Source: Amycolatopsis echigonensis
GTDB lineage: Bacteria > Actinomycetota > Actinomycetes > Mycobacteriales > Pseudonocardiaceae
Direction of reading: 5' to 3'
DNA length: 64,000 nucleotides
Assembly: GCF_014174495.1 (NCBI RefSeq)
Contig: NZ_JACJHR010000006.1
Span: 62,001-126,000 of the forward strand
Every line of letters begins with the position of its first letter. Position 1 is the first letter of the stretch. The notes under the pieces were generated by a model. It was not told the DNA's origin. It worked only from the letters and a program-made list of their open reading frames with translations, and did no database searches. Below are positions 42,077 through 51,625 of this stretch, in pieces. The position numbers were made by a program, and so were the translations under genes.

Positions 42077-44964
42077 CAGGCGGCCCCTCCCGAGACCGGC
42101 AAATAGACATAGGCACCGAGAATGTCGGCCGGCTTCTGCGCGACGACATTCACACCGCGGACGATTTCGGCGGACGCCTGCCGGACGCGGCGGTGCGAGG
42201 CGAGCAGCTCTTCGGCAAGTTCGTCGCCGTGTGCCTCAAGGTGTGGCTTCGTGGCGTCGAGGCTGTCCAGTACCCGCCGCATAGTGCGGACGGCGAAGTC
42301 GCGGTCGGTGTTCTCGTCCGCGGTGACATCTGCCAGCGCCAAAGCATCGTCAGCGGAGAGCCACGTCGCGTTGGCGGGGGAGCCCTGGAACGCCAGTAGC
42401 CGCGCATCCTCGGCCACCAGTTGGCGTTCGCCTACCCGCGACGGCAAGGTCAGGTGGAACCGGTACCGCACGAGAAGCAAGGTTGTCCGGGTGTCGACGG
42501 TCTTGGTTCGGATCACCCCGCATCGACGGGCTGGACGCAGACTGGTGCTGTCGTCCAGGGCAGCATTCAGCACGTAGCCGGCGATCGCGCCGACCACCGG
42601 GTCGGTACGCACAAGCGCGGCTTCGCCCCGAGCCACAGCGGCGGTCGTCCGGAAGGGCACCGGACGACCCGACTCGACGGTGTTGCCGCCGACAACCGGC
42701 GCGACTGCATCGCGCAGGCCGACGGGTGTGCCGCTCAAGTCGGCGGTGAACCCGTTGTCGTCCTTCCGCAGCACGGCTTCCAACGAAGCCAACGCTTGCC
42801 GGGTGAAATTCTGGACCTCGTCGGCCCGGCCGAGCGTTTCGCGGACGGCCAGCACTTCCTTGGCGACTTCCTCTGGCCGGATCGAGCGCTGAGCGAACCT
42901 CGAACGCGAAGCGGTTTCCCGTTCCGCGGCGGAATTCCAGTCCGCCTCGAGCTTTCCGGACATGGCGTCGATCGTTTCGACGTCGAACAATGCGGCCTGT
43001 TCCGGACTCTCGTGGCGCATCAGCAGCCACTCGACGACAGCGTTGGTGACACCGGACGACGACTCGTCCGGCACCGACACGGAGATGCCCAGGTCCTTGC
43101 GGATCTGCCGGTGCTTCTTGATCAGCACCTCGAGCACCTTGCCGTCGATGCCGTTGTCGCTGCCGTACAAAGTGATGACCTTGACGGTGTCCCGTTTCTG
43201 CCCGTAACGGTCGACGCGGCCTTCTCGCTGGTCGTGCCGGGTCGGATTCCAGGCCAGGTCATAGTGCACGACGGCGTCGAAATGGTGCTGGAGGTTGACG
43301 CCTTCGGAGAGACAGTCGGTCGCCACCAGGACTCGGCGTGCGGCGGGGTCCTCACCGGCTTCGTCGCCCAGCTCCTCGATCCTCTGCAAACGCTGCTGAG
43401 GCGACAATGTGCCGGTCACCGAACGCACGACAGTTTTGCGGCCGAGCTTGCCGTCGAGCTGGTCGGCCACGTAGTCGGCGGTCGGGATGTACCGGCAGAA
43501 GACAATCGGGTGATAGCCGTCGGCCAGCAGGGCCTTGAGGTGCTTGACCAGGGTGGCCAGCTTCCGGTCCTCGTCGACGCCTTCAAGCCCGGCAGCACGA
43601 TCAGCGAGCTCGGACAGCCGGACGCTTGCGTCGTCGGTCTCAGCTCCCGGGGCAACGTCGAGCCCCTCCAACGCATCTGCGTCGGCGGCATCGCGCGTCA
43701 GAGGAGCGCCGAGCCTGTCGGCTTCTTCTGCGGTCGCAGCCGCTGCGGCGGCGGACCGGGTGCGCAGAGTCTGGGCAGCTGCCCGAGGCGACGACACCAG
43801 CGAGCGCAGCAATGCGATGGCGGACCACCAGGCAATACGGGCCTCCCACTTGCCTTGGTCCCCGGCCGCGGTTACCCGCTCGCTGGCATAGGCGATCGCG
43901 TCGTCGAGCAACGCCCGGTAAGCCTGCGACAGCGTGTAGGTCTCGTCCTTGAAGTAGCGGTCCGCGGGAAACTTCGTGTCCTCACGGAGGTTGTCGTTCG
44001 TCAAACCGTCTTCGGTCGTGAGGAACTGGCGGACATCCGCTCGTTTGCGCTGGACGAAATGTGTGGCAAGCAGTCGCCGTCCGGCGTCGGAGTCCAGTTG
44101 GACATGCGCAAGCTCGGGCTTGAGCAGACCGAGCAGGGCGCGAAACGCGCTTTCCTTGCCGCTGTGCGGAGTCGCGGTGACGAGGAGCAGGTGCCGGTCT
44201 TCGTCCGCGGCGATCTTTTGCAAGAGCTCGTAGCGGAGCTGATTCTGCGTGGCCGCACTCTCTTCGGCAGCGACACAGGTGTGTGCCTCGTCCACAATGA
44301 CCAGGTCCGGGCAGTGCCGGACGAAGTCGTCGCGGTGCCGGGTGGACTTGATGAAGTCGGTGGACACGACCACGTGCGGGTGCTTGTCGAACAACGATTG
44401 CCCCAGGTCGAGCCCGCGCTCCAATTTGGACACTGTCGAGGCGAGGACCAGCTCGGCGTCGATGCCGAACTTCGTCCGAAGCTCCTCTTGCCACTGCTCG
44501 GCGAGCGCGGGCGAGCAGAGCACCGCCAGCTTCCGCGCGCTTCCCTGGGCAAGCAGTTCACTGGCGATCAGCCCGGCTTCCACCGTCTTGCCGATGCCAA
44601 CGTCGTCCGAGATCAGGAGCCGGACTACCCGCTGGCGCAGGGCCATCATCAGCGGAACAAGCTGGTAGGCCCGCGGTTCGACCGCGATCCCGGCGAGAGA
44701 ACGGAAGGGGCCGGCGCCGGAACGGAAACCGATCCGCAGCGCGGATCGGAGAAGTCCGGCGGCGAGTGCGTCCCCGAGGTCGTCCGCGGAGGGCGGCTGG
44801 AACTCGGCGCTGCGGATCTCCTCGAACGCCGGGAAGACGGCGGCGACGTCGTCGTCCGAACCTCCGAGCGGGCGCAGGACGAGCATGTCTTCGGCGCTTT
44901 CGGGGAGGACGACCCAATCCCTCCCGCGAGCAGACACCAGCGAACCGGCGGTGTAGGTGGACAT
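42076..44964 (-). CDS. SNF2-family helicase, DrmD-like
   Basis: A 962-aa superfamily 2 ATPase. 'RLLISDDVGIGKTVEAGLIASELL' is motif I (about 121), 'LVIVDEAHTC' is DEAH box (about 225), 'LLLVTATPHSGKESAFRALLGLL' motif III, and the second RecA lobe has 'PIVFCRYIPTADYVADQL', 'VATDCLSEGVNLQHHFDAVVHYDLAWNPTRHDQREGRVDRYGQK', the RapA/SNF2 pattern. The C-terminal 300 residues are a helical/beta extension ('KHRQIRKDLGISVSVPDESSSGV'). DrmD of class 1 DISARM is an SNF2-like protein encoded next to DrmMI, as here. 24 bases separate it from the giant kinase-helicase gene upstream. Confidence 0.9.
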   Translation of the reverse strand: MSTYTAGSLVSARGRDWVVLPESAEDMLVLRPLGGSDDDVAAVFPAFEEIRSAEFQPPSADDLGDALAAGLLRSALRIGFRSGAGPFRSLAGIAVEPRAYQLVPLMMALRQRVVRLLISDDVGIGKTVEAGLIASELLAQGSARKLAVLCSPALAEQWQEELRTKFGIDAELVLASTVSKLERGLDLGQSLFDKHPHVVVSTDFIKSTRHRDDFVRHCPDLVIVDEAHTCVAAEESAATQNQLRYELLQKIAADEDRHLLLVTATPHSGKESAFRALLGLLKPELAHVQLDSDAGRRLLATHFVQRKRADVRQFLTTEDGLTNDNLREDTKFPADRYFKDETYTLSQAYRALLDDAIAYASERVTAAGDQGKWEARIAWWSAIALLRSLVSSPRAAAQTLRTRSAAAAAATAEEADRLGAPLTRDAADADALEGLDVAPGAETDDASVRLSELADRAAGLEGVDEDRKLATLVKHLKALLADGYHPIVFCRYIPTADYVADQLDGKLGRKTVVRSVTGTLSPQQRLQRIEELGDEAGEDPAARRVLVATDCLSEGVNLQHHFDAVVHYDLAWNPTRHDQREGRVDRYGQKRDTVKVITLYGSDNGIDGKVLEVLIKKHRQIRKDLGISVSVPDESSSGVTNAVVEWLLMRHESPEQAALFDVETIDAMSGKLEADWNSAAERETASRSRFAQRSIRPEEVAKEVLAVRETLGRADEVQNFTRQALASLEAVLRKDDNGFTADLSGTPVGLRDAVAPVVGGNTVESGRPVPFRTTAAVARGEAALVRTDPVVGAIAGYVLNAALDDSTSLRPARRCGVIRTKTVDTRTTLLLVRYRFHLTLPSRVGERQLVAEDARLLAFQGSPANATWLSADDALALADVTADENTDRDFAVRTMRRVLDSLDATKPHLEAHGDELAEELLASHRRVRQASAEIVRGVNVVAQKPADILGAYVYLPVSGGAA

Positions 44965-44988
44965 CAGTGCTGTGGCCTCGTTCCTCGA

Positions 44989-47900
44989 TCAGACGCCCAC
45001 GCCGGGCCCGAAAACATGCCGATTGTTCTTCACGACCGCGGGCCAGTCGTCGTCATACCGGAATCGCACGACGTCCCAGCCCTTGTCGTACAGGCGTTCT
45101 TCCGCGTCGGCGTCGCGCTGCGAGATCGTCTCGTGGTCGTGCACCGGCCCGTCGATGAAGACGGCCACCGGGGCGCCGGGCAGAAGGTAGACGTAGTCGG
45201 GCCGGGCGAGGGCGTCAGCGACGAACTCTTGTGTCTGGTCCGGCAGCCGGAGACCATGCTCCTTGAGCCACTCGAGGAACTCCCGCTCGAGACTGCTCTC
45301 GGCGTGCTCGGCCAGCCGGGCCGTCTGCTCCGATCGACTTTCGCCCCGTCCCTCTGGCACTGTCTGCGCCTGCGCGAGACGTGCCAGCAGGTCCCGGATC
45401 GAGTGCCGGTCGATCTCACCGTGATCAGACTGGTTTCCGTAGGTGAGCAGGCATTCGTAGCAGCCGCGCGCACATGGCCGCTCGTTGCTCGGACCGCCGA
45501 GATCGTTGCCTTCGCCGTCGAAGTGGCAGATTTCAAGGGCGGCCCTCGCCGCCGTGGCAAGCGCCGTCACCTCGGACTCCATCAGCCGCAGAACACCGGC
45601 CCCGCCTTCTGCGGCTTCGGTGAACAGGAACCGGTCGCGCGGTCCTTCGTCCGGCGGCAGCAGCTCGCTGGTGAGCTCGGAATCCTCCAGCTCGTACGCC
45701 GCCTCGATGCCGCGCTCCAGTGCGTACATGAGGGAGACGGCGACCGGCCGGTCCAGCGGCTCTGCGAGCTTCATGACGAGAATGTTGCGCCGGTCTTCCA
45801 CGTAAGGGATGACTCGCTTCTTCCGGCGCGACTCGTTTTCGCGGTCGTCGACCACTGGCAGCTCGCTCGAGTCGCCTGCGGCGTCCGCGGCGTCGCGCTC
45901 GTTCATCCAACGGCCATCGGCCGGATCGAGCCAGTACCCGTCCGGCTCGTCCTCTTTCGCGCGCAGACGTCCGAGGTTGGTGATCCGGACGGTCGCCGAG
46001 TCACCGTAGATCACGGTGGCCAGCTTTCCGTGGCCGTCGGCGACTGAGCCGTCACGGCGGCCCGGCCGGTCTCCGTGGTCCTGGAAACGGTAGGAGGTGA
46101 CCAACCGGAAGCCGGCGCGACGGCGCTCCTCTTCGTCCGACGAGATCCGCTCGCGTCGACGGGTGTACACGGTGTGCAGCTGGAGCAGACCGGTCGTATT
46201 CATGGCTTTCGGCTCGTTGCACAGCTGGCACTTGTCCGCGTTGTCGCTCTCATTGTGGTGATAGCCGCACGAGACACAACGCCACGCCGTGGTGGTGACG
46301 ACGTCACCGGTGCCCTCTGGCGGCAGCTGGATGCGGGTGACCTGGTAGCGCGCGCCTTCGTGGTAGATCAGCGCTCCCGGACCGAACTCGCGGATGGCGA
46401 GGAATCGTGGGCGCTGCAAGTAATCGCCATCACTGAAGCGTCGCCCGGACGACGGGATGTAGGCCGCGAGCGGCAGCCGCGGGAAGGAATAGCCGGGCAG
46501 GAATCCTTCGCTGGCTAGGTACCGGTACGGGTTGAAGTCGGACAGCACCGAGTTCCGGTCTACGCTCTCGTTCTTGAGCAGGTTGAGTTGGGTCTCTGCT
46601 TCATTTCTCCGCTCGACGGCGATACCGCGGTCACGTTCGGACAATGTGTGGTCGAGAACGCGGCGGTTCTGCTCGGCCTGGTCGCGCAAGGCAGCTTTGT
46701 ACAGTTTGCGCCAGCGCTCGAAAGCGTCTTTGAACTGGTGCGCCGCGCCGCGTGCGGCCTCGTCTAGCCACTGGTCGTCCCACCAGGCTGTCTCGGCGAA
46801 TTCGGTCTGCAACGCGCCGAACACGGCACGAGCGGCGACGGTTGCGCGGCGCTGCGCGTCGGGGTCGAGCCGCGCCTGGTCGATGTGGCTATGGAGGGGC
46901 AGCTCCGGGTTCGGGATCCGGGCACCCTCGTCGTGGCTGATGTCGATGATCTCGGGAATCGCTCGGCCGAGCTTGAGGCCAACCTCGGCGAGCCAGATGG
47001 CCTGGACGTGCGAGCGTACGAGATCCTCGTTGGTCAGGTCGAGCCGCGGACGGGTGATCACCCCGGAAACCATGCGCTCCGAACGCCGGAAGTAGTACTG
47101 GTCGTGGCTGTTGCCGGTCGCGCAATAGGTTGTGACCAGGGCTGGCTGACCGGACCGGCCGGCTCGGCCGCTGCGCTGCGCGTAGTTGGCCGGCGTCGGC
47201 GGCACGTTGCGCATCATCACCGCGTTGAGCTCTGCGATATCGACTCCCAGCTCCATCGTGGGGGAGCAGTAGAGCAGTTTCAGATCGCCGTTGCGGAACT
47301 TGTCTTCTCGGAGTTCCCGTTCCGGTGGCGGCACCTGGGCAGTGTGTTCCTTCGCCGACAGCCCCGCGAGCGCGCCGGCGGCGTCCCGATACAGGTCACG
47401 GAAGAATGTGTTCACGCGGGGACCCTCGCCACCTGCGTAGGTGCGGGTCAGCGGGTCGTGCGCGCCGGACATGCCGGTGTCGGCCTTCCAGACCAGCGCG
47501 ACGGCGGATACCCGGTATCCGGTCATCGTCTGGCGTGCCGAGCGAGGGAACCGGCGGACGAACGGCGGCGCGACCTCCACCTCGGTCACCAATTCGGCTT
47601 TTGCCAGTACCTTGAGCACGTCGCTGATGATCTTTTGGAGGTCGTCGGGAGTCGCCTCTTTGAAGTACGACCGCTTGAGGAACTTCCCGACCTTGCTGCG
47701 CCCGGAGACGAACAGCGCGTTCCGTTCCATCCCCGGCCGGGAACTCTGCGGGAACGCGGTCCCGACTTGCGCGCGATCGTGCGACTGGGCCAGCACCCAT
47801 GGCTCGATGAGGCGTTCTTCGCTGGCCCGCTGTAGGTTGTCGAAGTCATCACGGAAATACTGCACGTCGATGGCGAGGCCGCGGCGCAGGTGGTCCAGCA

Positions 47901-50900
47901 GCGTGCGCATGATCTCTTCGCGCTGCTCCGGATCGAGGCGGGCCAACTCCGGATCGGCCTGGGCCCAGCGGCCTTCTTCGTTCGCGAGCCAGGCTAAGTC
48001 CTCGTATTCGATCTTCAGCAGACCGGTCTGCTCGAGGTTCGGCATGGTGACCCGCCAACCGCGTTGCAGGTCGGTGTAGAGCCGGAAAGCGATCACGTCT
48101 TGCAGGGTCTTGGCCGCATTGCGCTGCAGCGCAGGTGCCTGGTCTTCGTTGCGGACGTAGTCGGAAGCCGCGAGGTTCAGCGCGGCAGCGACCCGGGAAG
48201 CGAGCTCCTCGTGCCTGAGCCCGTCATCACCGGCGTCGAGCACCGCCCGGTAGAGCGCCGAGCGCAACTGGGTGACCTGCACGAAGTCGTTGAAGTGGCC
48301 TGCCTGCAGAGATGCGTCCTGCCGGTTGTCCACAAAGGTCAACAGCTTGCGCGCCTTCTTGTCGAGCGCGTCGGCAGGGACCTGCTTGAGAGAGCGCAGG
48401 ATCGAGGCGGACACGAGCGACGTCGCGGAAGAACGCCCCTCCTGATCGAGCGTGGCGAGCTTGGCGAAGTCCTTGCCGCGCACCTGCTCGTAGCTCACGT
48501 TGCACTGCAGACAAAACCGGAAGGGGGCCGGGATAAAGGTCGCGGGCAGATCGCCGGCCCCTTCGTTCCCGTAAACATCGACGGTGACCGAGACCGGGAC
48601 CCGTTGACGGTAGGAGTCCTTGACTACCTCACCGCGCACGTCGTCGAGTTCCAGCCACGAGTCGGGAAGGCGACGATCGGCGATGGCCCCCTCGATGGTG
48701 TTAGGCCACGGCCGGGCCGGGTCGATGTACAGGTATCCGTCCTCGGCGCTGCCGCCCGTTCCCGTGGTGTCACGACGCGGCTCGTAGACGATGCTGCCGT
48801 GTTTCTCCCGCCGCCACACAGTCAGATACTCCTGGCCACATTCGCGGCAGAAAGCGACTGGAAGCAGGATCTTGCCGTTCGAACCGGGCTGGATCCGTTG
48901 GTACTCCCGCGTCAGGTGGCGCTCCTTCTTGCCCTCCAACGTGACGTAGACGGTGTCGCCCTTGGAGAGAAACTGATGCAACCGGAAGGCGAACAACGGT
49001 CGTTCGGTGTTCGGGTTCCTGGCCTCGGAGCCAGCCTTCAGCGTTTCCCGGATCGCGGCCGCGCACTGGTCCGCCTCGACCCCGCTGGCTTCCGAGAGTT
49101 CCTTGGCAGCTACTTCGATCTTGGCGGGCTTGCTTCGGACGAGATGGCCAGCGTCATCGACGGCGAGGCCGAACCGGGTCTCGATCCAGCGGGCCAGCGG
49201 GTCCGCGACCAGGTCGGCGTAGGCACGCGGTGCGTGCTCGCTCTGCAGTCGTTCGGCGGGAACCACGGCAGGCGCTTCCAGCGTGGCTCGCTCGAGCGTT
49301 TCACCGATGACGTGGTCGGAGCTCACCTCGGTGCCAAAGAGAGTGGTCGCGACGGTTGCGACAACATCTTTCTGAGCCGCGACCGTGTCCTCGCTGGACA
49401 TCGTCGCGGACGTGCCGATGCATTGGAGATTCCCGGCTTGGCAGGCCTGCCGGACCCGACGGATGAGCAGCGCGACGTCGGCCCCCTGCCGCCCCCGGTA
49501 GGTGTGCAGCTCGTCGAAGACGAGGAATTCGAGGCCCTTCGCCATCCGGATGAGCGAGCGCCGGTCGTCCGGCCGGGTCAGCATGAGTTCGAGCATCACG
49601 TAGTTGGTGAGCAGGATGTCCGGCGGATTGTCCCGGATTTGTTTCCGTCGCTCGTCGCCCTCCTGCCCGGTGTAGCGTGCGTAGGTGACCGGCTCGCGGC
49701 CCTCGCCGTACCCGTCGAGCAGGAATTTGTCGAGCTCCTTGAGCTGGCTGTTGGCAAGGGCGTTCATCGGATACACGATGATCGCGCGGACGCGTTTGCG
49801 CGCCTTCGCGCCCTCTTGCGCGCGCTCCTTCAGTACCCGGTCGACGATCGGCACGATGTACGCGAGCGACTTGCCGGAGCCAGTTCCTGTCGTCAGGACG
49901 TAGGAAGCGCCTGATTGCGCGACCTCGATGGCCTGCCGCTGGTGGCGATGGAGCGTCAGCGGGCGGCCGTCGCAGACTGTGCTGTCGGGTTTCTTGCCAG
50001 CCTGGAAAATGCGTGAGCATTCCTCATGCAGGAGTCCCTGAGAGGTCAATTCGGGAAGGTTTCCGCCGGAGGCGAAGAAGGGATTCAACGAAAGCCACGG
50101 GTCCGGCCATTGAGACTTCGTGTCGAGGGTCTGCTCGACGAACGCTTTGATTGCTGGATCCCGGATGACCGTGCCGCCCTCGGTGAAATCACGGTAATCC
50201 TTGATGAGCTGCTGGTGGATGCCGAACACGTCCATTCCGTTCAGCATCGGCCGCTCGGCGGGCTTGGCAGGAGCCGAGGAGATGGGGTCGCGCACGTCGT
50301 TGACCCACTTGACCGGGTCGAGCGCTTCCCAGCCGGACACGGACGCGTCGCCGGTCGCCAGGGACAGCAGCAGCTCGCGCACCGCGACCGCATCGACCGG
50401 ACGTTCGTCGGGCTTCTTGGCCAGGAGCGTCTCGACCAGCCGCACCAATGGACTGGGCGCGTCCGGACGCAACAGTGCGACCGATGGGGGAGGCTCCGTT
50501 CGGTGTTTCTGGCCGAGCTCGTAGCCGGACGGGCTGGAGAACGGTGGAACCCCGGTCAGGAACTCGTACAATACGCAGCCCAGCGCGTAGAGGTCGGCGG
50601 CAGGACCGACAGCTGAATCCTCGAACTGCTCGGGTGCCATGTAACGGGCGGTGCCGACGGTGACGCCCGAGCTGGTGATCCGGTCGTCATCCGTTCCGTC
50701 GATGATCAAGCTCATCCCGAAGTCGAGGACCTTCGCTGCGCCGCCCTGGACGAGCATCACGTTGGACGGCTTCAGATCGCGGTGGACGACGCCCTCGAGA
50801 TGCGCCGCGGAGAGGGCATCGGCTATCTGCGCGCCCAAAGCTGAGACCCACGCGACCGGCAGCTGAGGATGTTCGACGACCAGGTCATCCAGAGACCGGC

Positions 50901-51216
50901 CGTCCAGGAGCTCCATCGCGAGATACGGGAGGCCGGTGGCGTCCACGCCGCCGTCGACGAGGTACGGGATGTTGGGGTGGTGCAGCCGGCGCATGATCTT
51001 GACTTCACGCGCGAAGCGGTCGGCCGAGGTGCCCAGTGCTGTCGCGTCGAGCAGCGTGTTCCAGCGGGTTCGCAGGATGAGCTTGACAGCGACCTTGTCG
51101 TGATCAGGAGCCTCAGGCTGCATGTCTTCGGCTCGGTGGACCTCGCCCATGTTTCCCCTGCTGATGGGCGAGAGCAGCTTGAACCGCCCCGCTACAAGTC
51201 CTGAGTTCGCTGGCAC
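44989..51216 (-). CDS. Ser/Thr protein kinase - DEAD/DEAH helicase - DUF1998 - Vsr-like nuclease fusion
   Basis: A protein of about 2075 aa. GTG 51216 follows GGGGAGGG; an in-frame TTG at 51339 would add 41 residues but lies in promoter-like sequence. Kinase (10-290): P-loop 'ISRGNMGEV', VAVK Lys45, 'HRDLKPSN' 145-152, DFG 165-167, 'MAPEQ' 194. Helicase: Walker A 'TGTGSGKSLAY' about 442, 'FDELHTYRG' about 567, 'QRSGRAGRSGQP' about 1350. A zinc ribbon 'CVSCG...CQLC' is near 1660, and DUF1998 'CARGCYECLLTYGNQSDH' near 1919. C-terminal PD-(D/E)xK: 'RPDYVYLLPGAPVAVFIDGP' near 2010-2020, like Vsr. Combines DrmA-like helicase, DrmB-like DUF1998, nuclease and Hanks kinase. First gene of the six-gene operon. 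Confidence 0.9.
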   Translation of the reverse strand: MPANSGLVAGRFKLLSPISRGNMGEVHRAEDMQPEAPDHDKVAVKLILRTRWNTLLDATALGTSADRFAREVKIMRRLHHPNIPYLVDGGVDATGLPYLAMELLDGRSLDDLVVEHPQLPVAWVSALGAQIADALSAAHLEGVVHRDLKPSNVMLVQGGAAKVLDFGMSLIIDGTDDDRITSSGVTVGTARYMAPEQFEDSAVGPAADLYALGCVLYEFLTGVPPFSSPSGYELGQKHRTEPPPSVALLRPDAPSPLVRLVETLLAKKPDERPVDAVAVRELLLSLATGDASVSGWEALDPVKWVNDVRDPISSAPAKPAERPMLNGMDVFGIHQQLIKDYRDFTEGGTVIRDPAIKAFVEQTLDTKSQWPDPWLSLNPFFASGGNLPELTSQGLLHEECSRIFQAGKKPDSTVCDGRPLTLHRHQRQAIEVAQSGASYVLTTGTGSGKSLAYIVPIVDRVLKERAQEGAKARKRVRAIIVYPMNALANSQLKELDKFLLDGYGEGREPVTYARYTGQEGDERRKQIRDNPPDILLTNYVMLELMLTRPDDRRSLIRMAKGLEFLVFDELHTYRGRQGADVALLIRRVRQACQAGNLQCIGTSATMSSEDTVAAQKDVVATVATTLFGTEVSSDHVIGETLERATLEAPAVVPAERLQSEHAPRAYADLVADPLARWIETRFGLAVDDAGHLVRSKPAKIEVAAKELSEASGVEADQCAAAIRETLKAGSEARNPNTERPLFAFRLHQFLSKGDTVYVTLEGKKERHLTREYQRIQPGSNGKILLPVAFCRECGQEYLTVWRREKHGSIVYEPRRDTTGTGGSAEDGYLYIDPARPWPNTIEGAIADRRLPDSWLELDDVRGEVVKDSYRQRVPVSVTVDVYGNEGAGDLPATFIPAPFRFCLQCNVSYEQVRGKDFAKLATLDQEGRSSATSLVSASILRSLKQVPADALDKKARKLLTFVDNRQDASLQAGHFNDFVQVTQLRSALYRAVLDAGDDGLRHEELASRVAAALNLAASDYVRNEDQAPALQRNAAKTLQDVIAFRLYTDLQRGWRVTMPNLEQTGLLKIEYEDLAWLANEEGRWAQADPELARLDPEQREEIMRTLLDHLRRGLAIDVQYFRDDFDNLQRASEERLIEPWVLAQSHDRAQVGTAFPQSSRPGMERNALFVSGRSKVGKFLKRSYFKEATPDDLQKIISDVLKVLAKAELVTEVEVAPPFVRRFPRSARQTMTGYRVSAVALVWKADTGMSGAHDPLTRTYAGGEGPRVNTFFRDLYRDAAGALAGLSAKEHTAQVPPPERELREDKFRNGDLKLLYCSPTMELGVDIAELNAVMMRNVPPTPANYAQRSGRAGRSGQPALVTTYCATGNSHDQYYFRRSERMVSGVITRPRLDLTNEDLVRSHVQAIWLAEVGLKLGRAIPEIIDISHDEGARIPNPELPLHSHIDQARLDPDAQRRATVAARAVFGALQTEFAETAWWDDQWLDEAARGAAHQFKDAFERWRKLYKAALRDQAEQNRRVLDHTLSERDRGIAVERRNEAETQLNLLKNESVDRNSVLSDFNPYRYLASEGFLPGYSFPRLPLAAYIPSSGRRFSDGDYLQRPRFLAIREFGPGALIYHEGARYQVTRIQLPPEGTGDVVTTTAWRCVSCGYHHNESDNADKCQLCNEPKAMNTTGLLQLHTVYTRRRERISSDEEERRRAGFRLVTSYRFQDHGDRPGRRDGSVADGHGKLATVIYGDSATVRITNLGRLRAKEDEPDGYWLDPADGRWMNERDAADAAGDSSELPVVDDRENESRRKKRVIPYVEDRRNILVMKLAEPLDRPVAVSLMYALERGIEAAYELEDSELTSELLPPDEGPRDRFLFTEAAEGGAGVLRLMESEVTALATAARAALEICHFDGEGNDLGGPSNERPCARGCYECLLTYGNQSDHGEIDRHSIRDLLARLAQAQTVPEGRGESRSEQTARLAEHAESSLEREFLEWLKEHGLRLPDQTQEFVADALARPDYVYLLPGAPVAVFIDGPVHDHETISQRDADAEERLYDKGWDVVRFRYDDDWPAVVKNNRHVFGPGVGV

Positions 51217-51301
51217 TCTTGCTGGCCCTCCCCGGGTGATGCTCCACGGCCTGGTACGACCGTATGTCGATGCAAGCACACTCAGCGCAACATCGTACAC
51301 A

Positions 51302-51330
51302 TATCGTTCTGCTAACTTGTGGAGTGTCAA
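51302..51330 (-). promoter_or_regulatory. Candidate promoter for the defence operon
   Basis: A minus-strand TTGACA (51330-51325; another TTGACA at 51339-51334) is followed after 17-19 bp by AT-rich ACGATATG. The -35 match is perfect and the -10 poor. Position about 85-110 bases before the chosen GTG is reasonable. The tandem TTGACA-ACG-TTGACA repeat contains the palindrome CAACGTTG. Confidence 0.3.
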
Positions 51331-51339
51331 CGTTGTCAA

Positions 51340-51625
51340 TGCTGTTGGATCGACCGGCGGACCTGTGGTCGAGGCGGAACCCCGTTGGCGGTTTGCGTCA
51401 GCGGAATGTCGAGGTTCCGGGATTCTAATTTCGGCCGGTTATTTATGCGGTGAGCCTGACCGATCGAGATTCGTGAACCGAAGCTGCGTGATAGCGGCAT
51501 TAAATATGGAGGCCTTGTACTAATCGGAGATGGCTACGTGGGTCGTGTGTCAGGCGTGTCGCCGAAGCGCTCGTCCGGCACAACGAGGCCAGAGGCCGGG
51601 TACGGCTGCTCGGATGGCCTGGCAG
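51340..51625. other. Intergenic region flanking the defence operon
   Basis: About 290 bases, more AT-rich than its surroundings between 51,420 and 51,530. No frame on either strand resembles a known protein. It separates the start of the 18.5-kb operon from the 3' end of the HhH-like gene and may be the right boundary of the island. Confidence 0.4.

Noticed and set aside
42421-46047. A 1208-residue open frame on the plus strand
   Set aside because: It runs antisense to the SNF2 and kinase-helicase genes, has no family motifs, and its Gly/Arg/His/Gln-rich composition is that of a shadow frame in GC-rich DNA.
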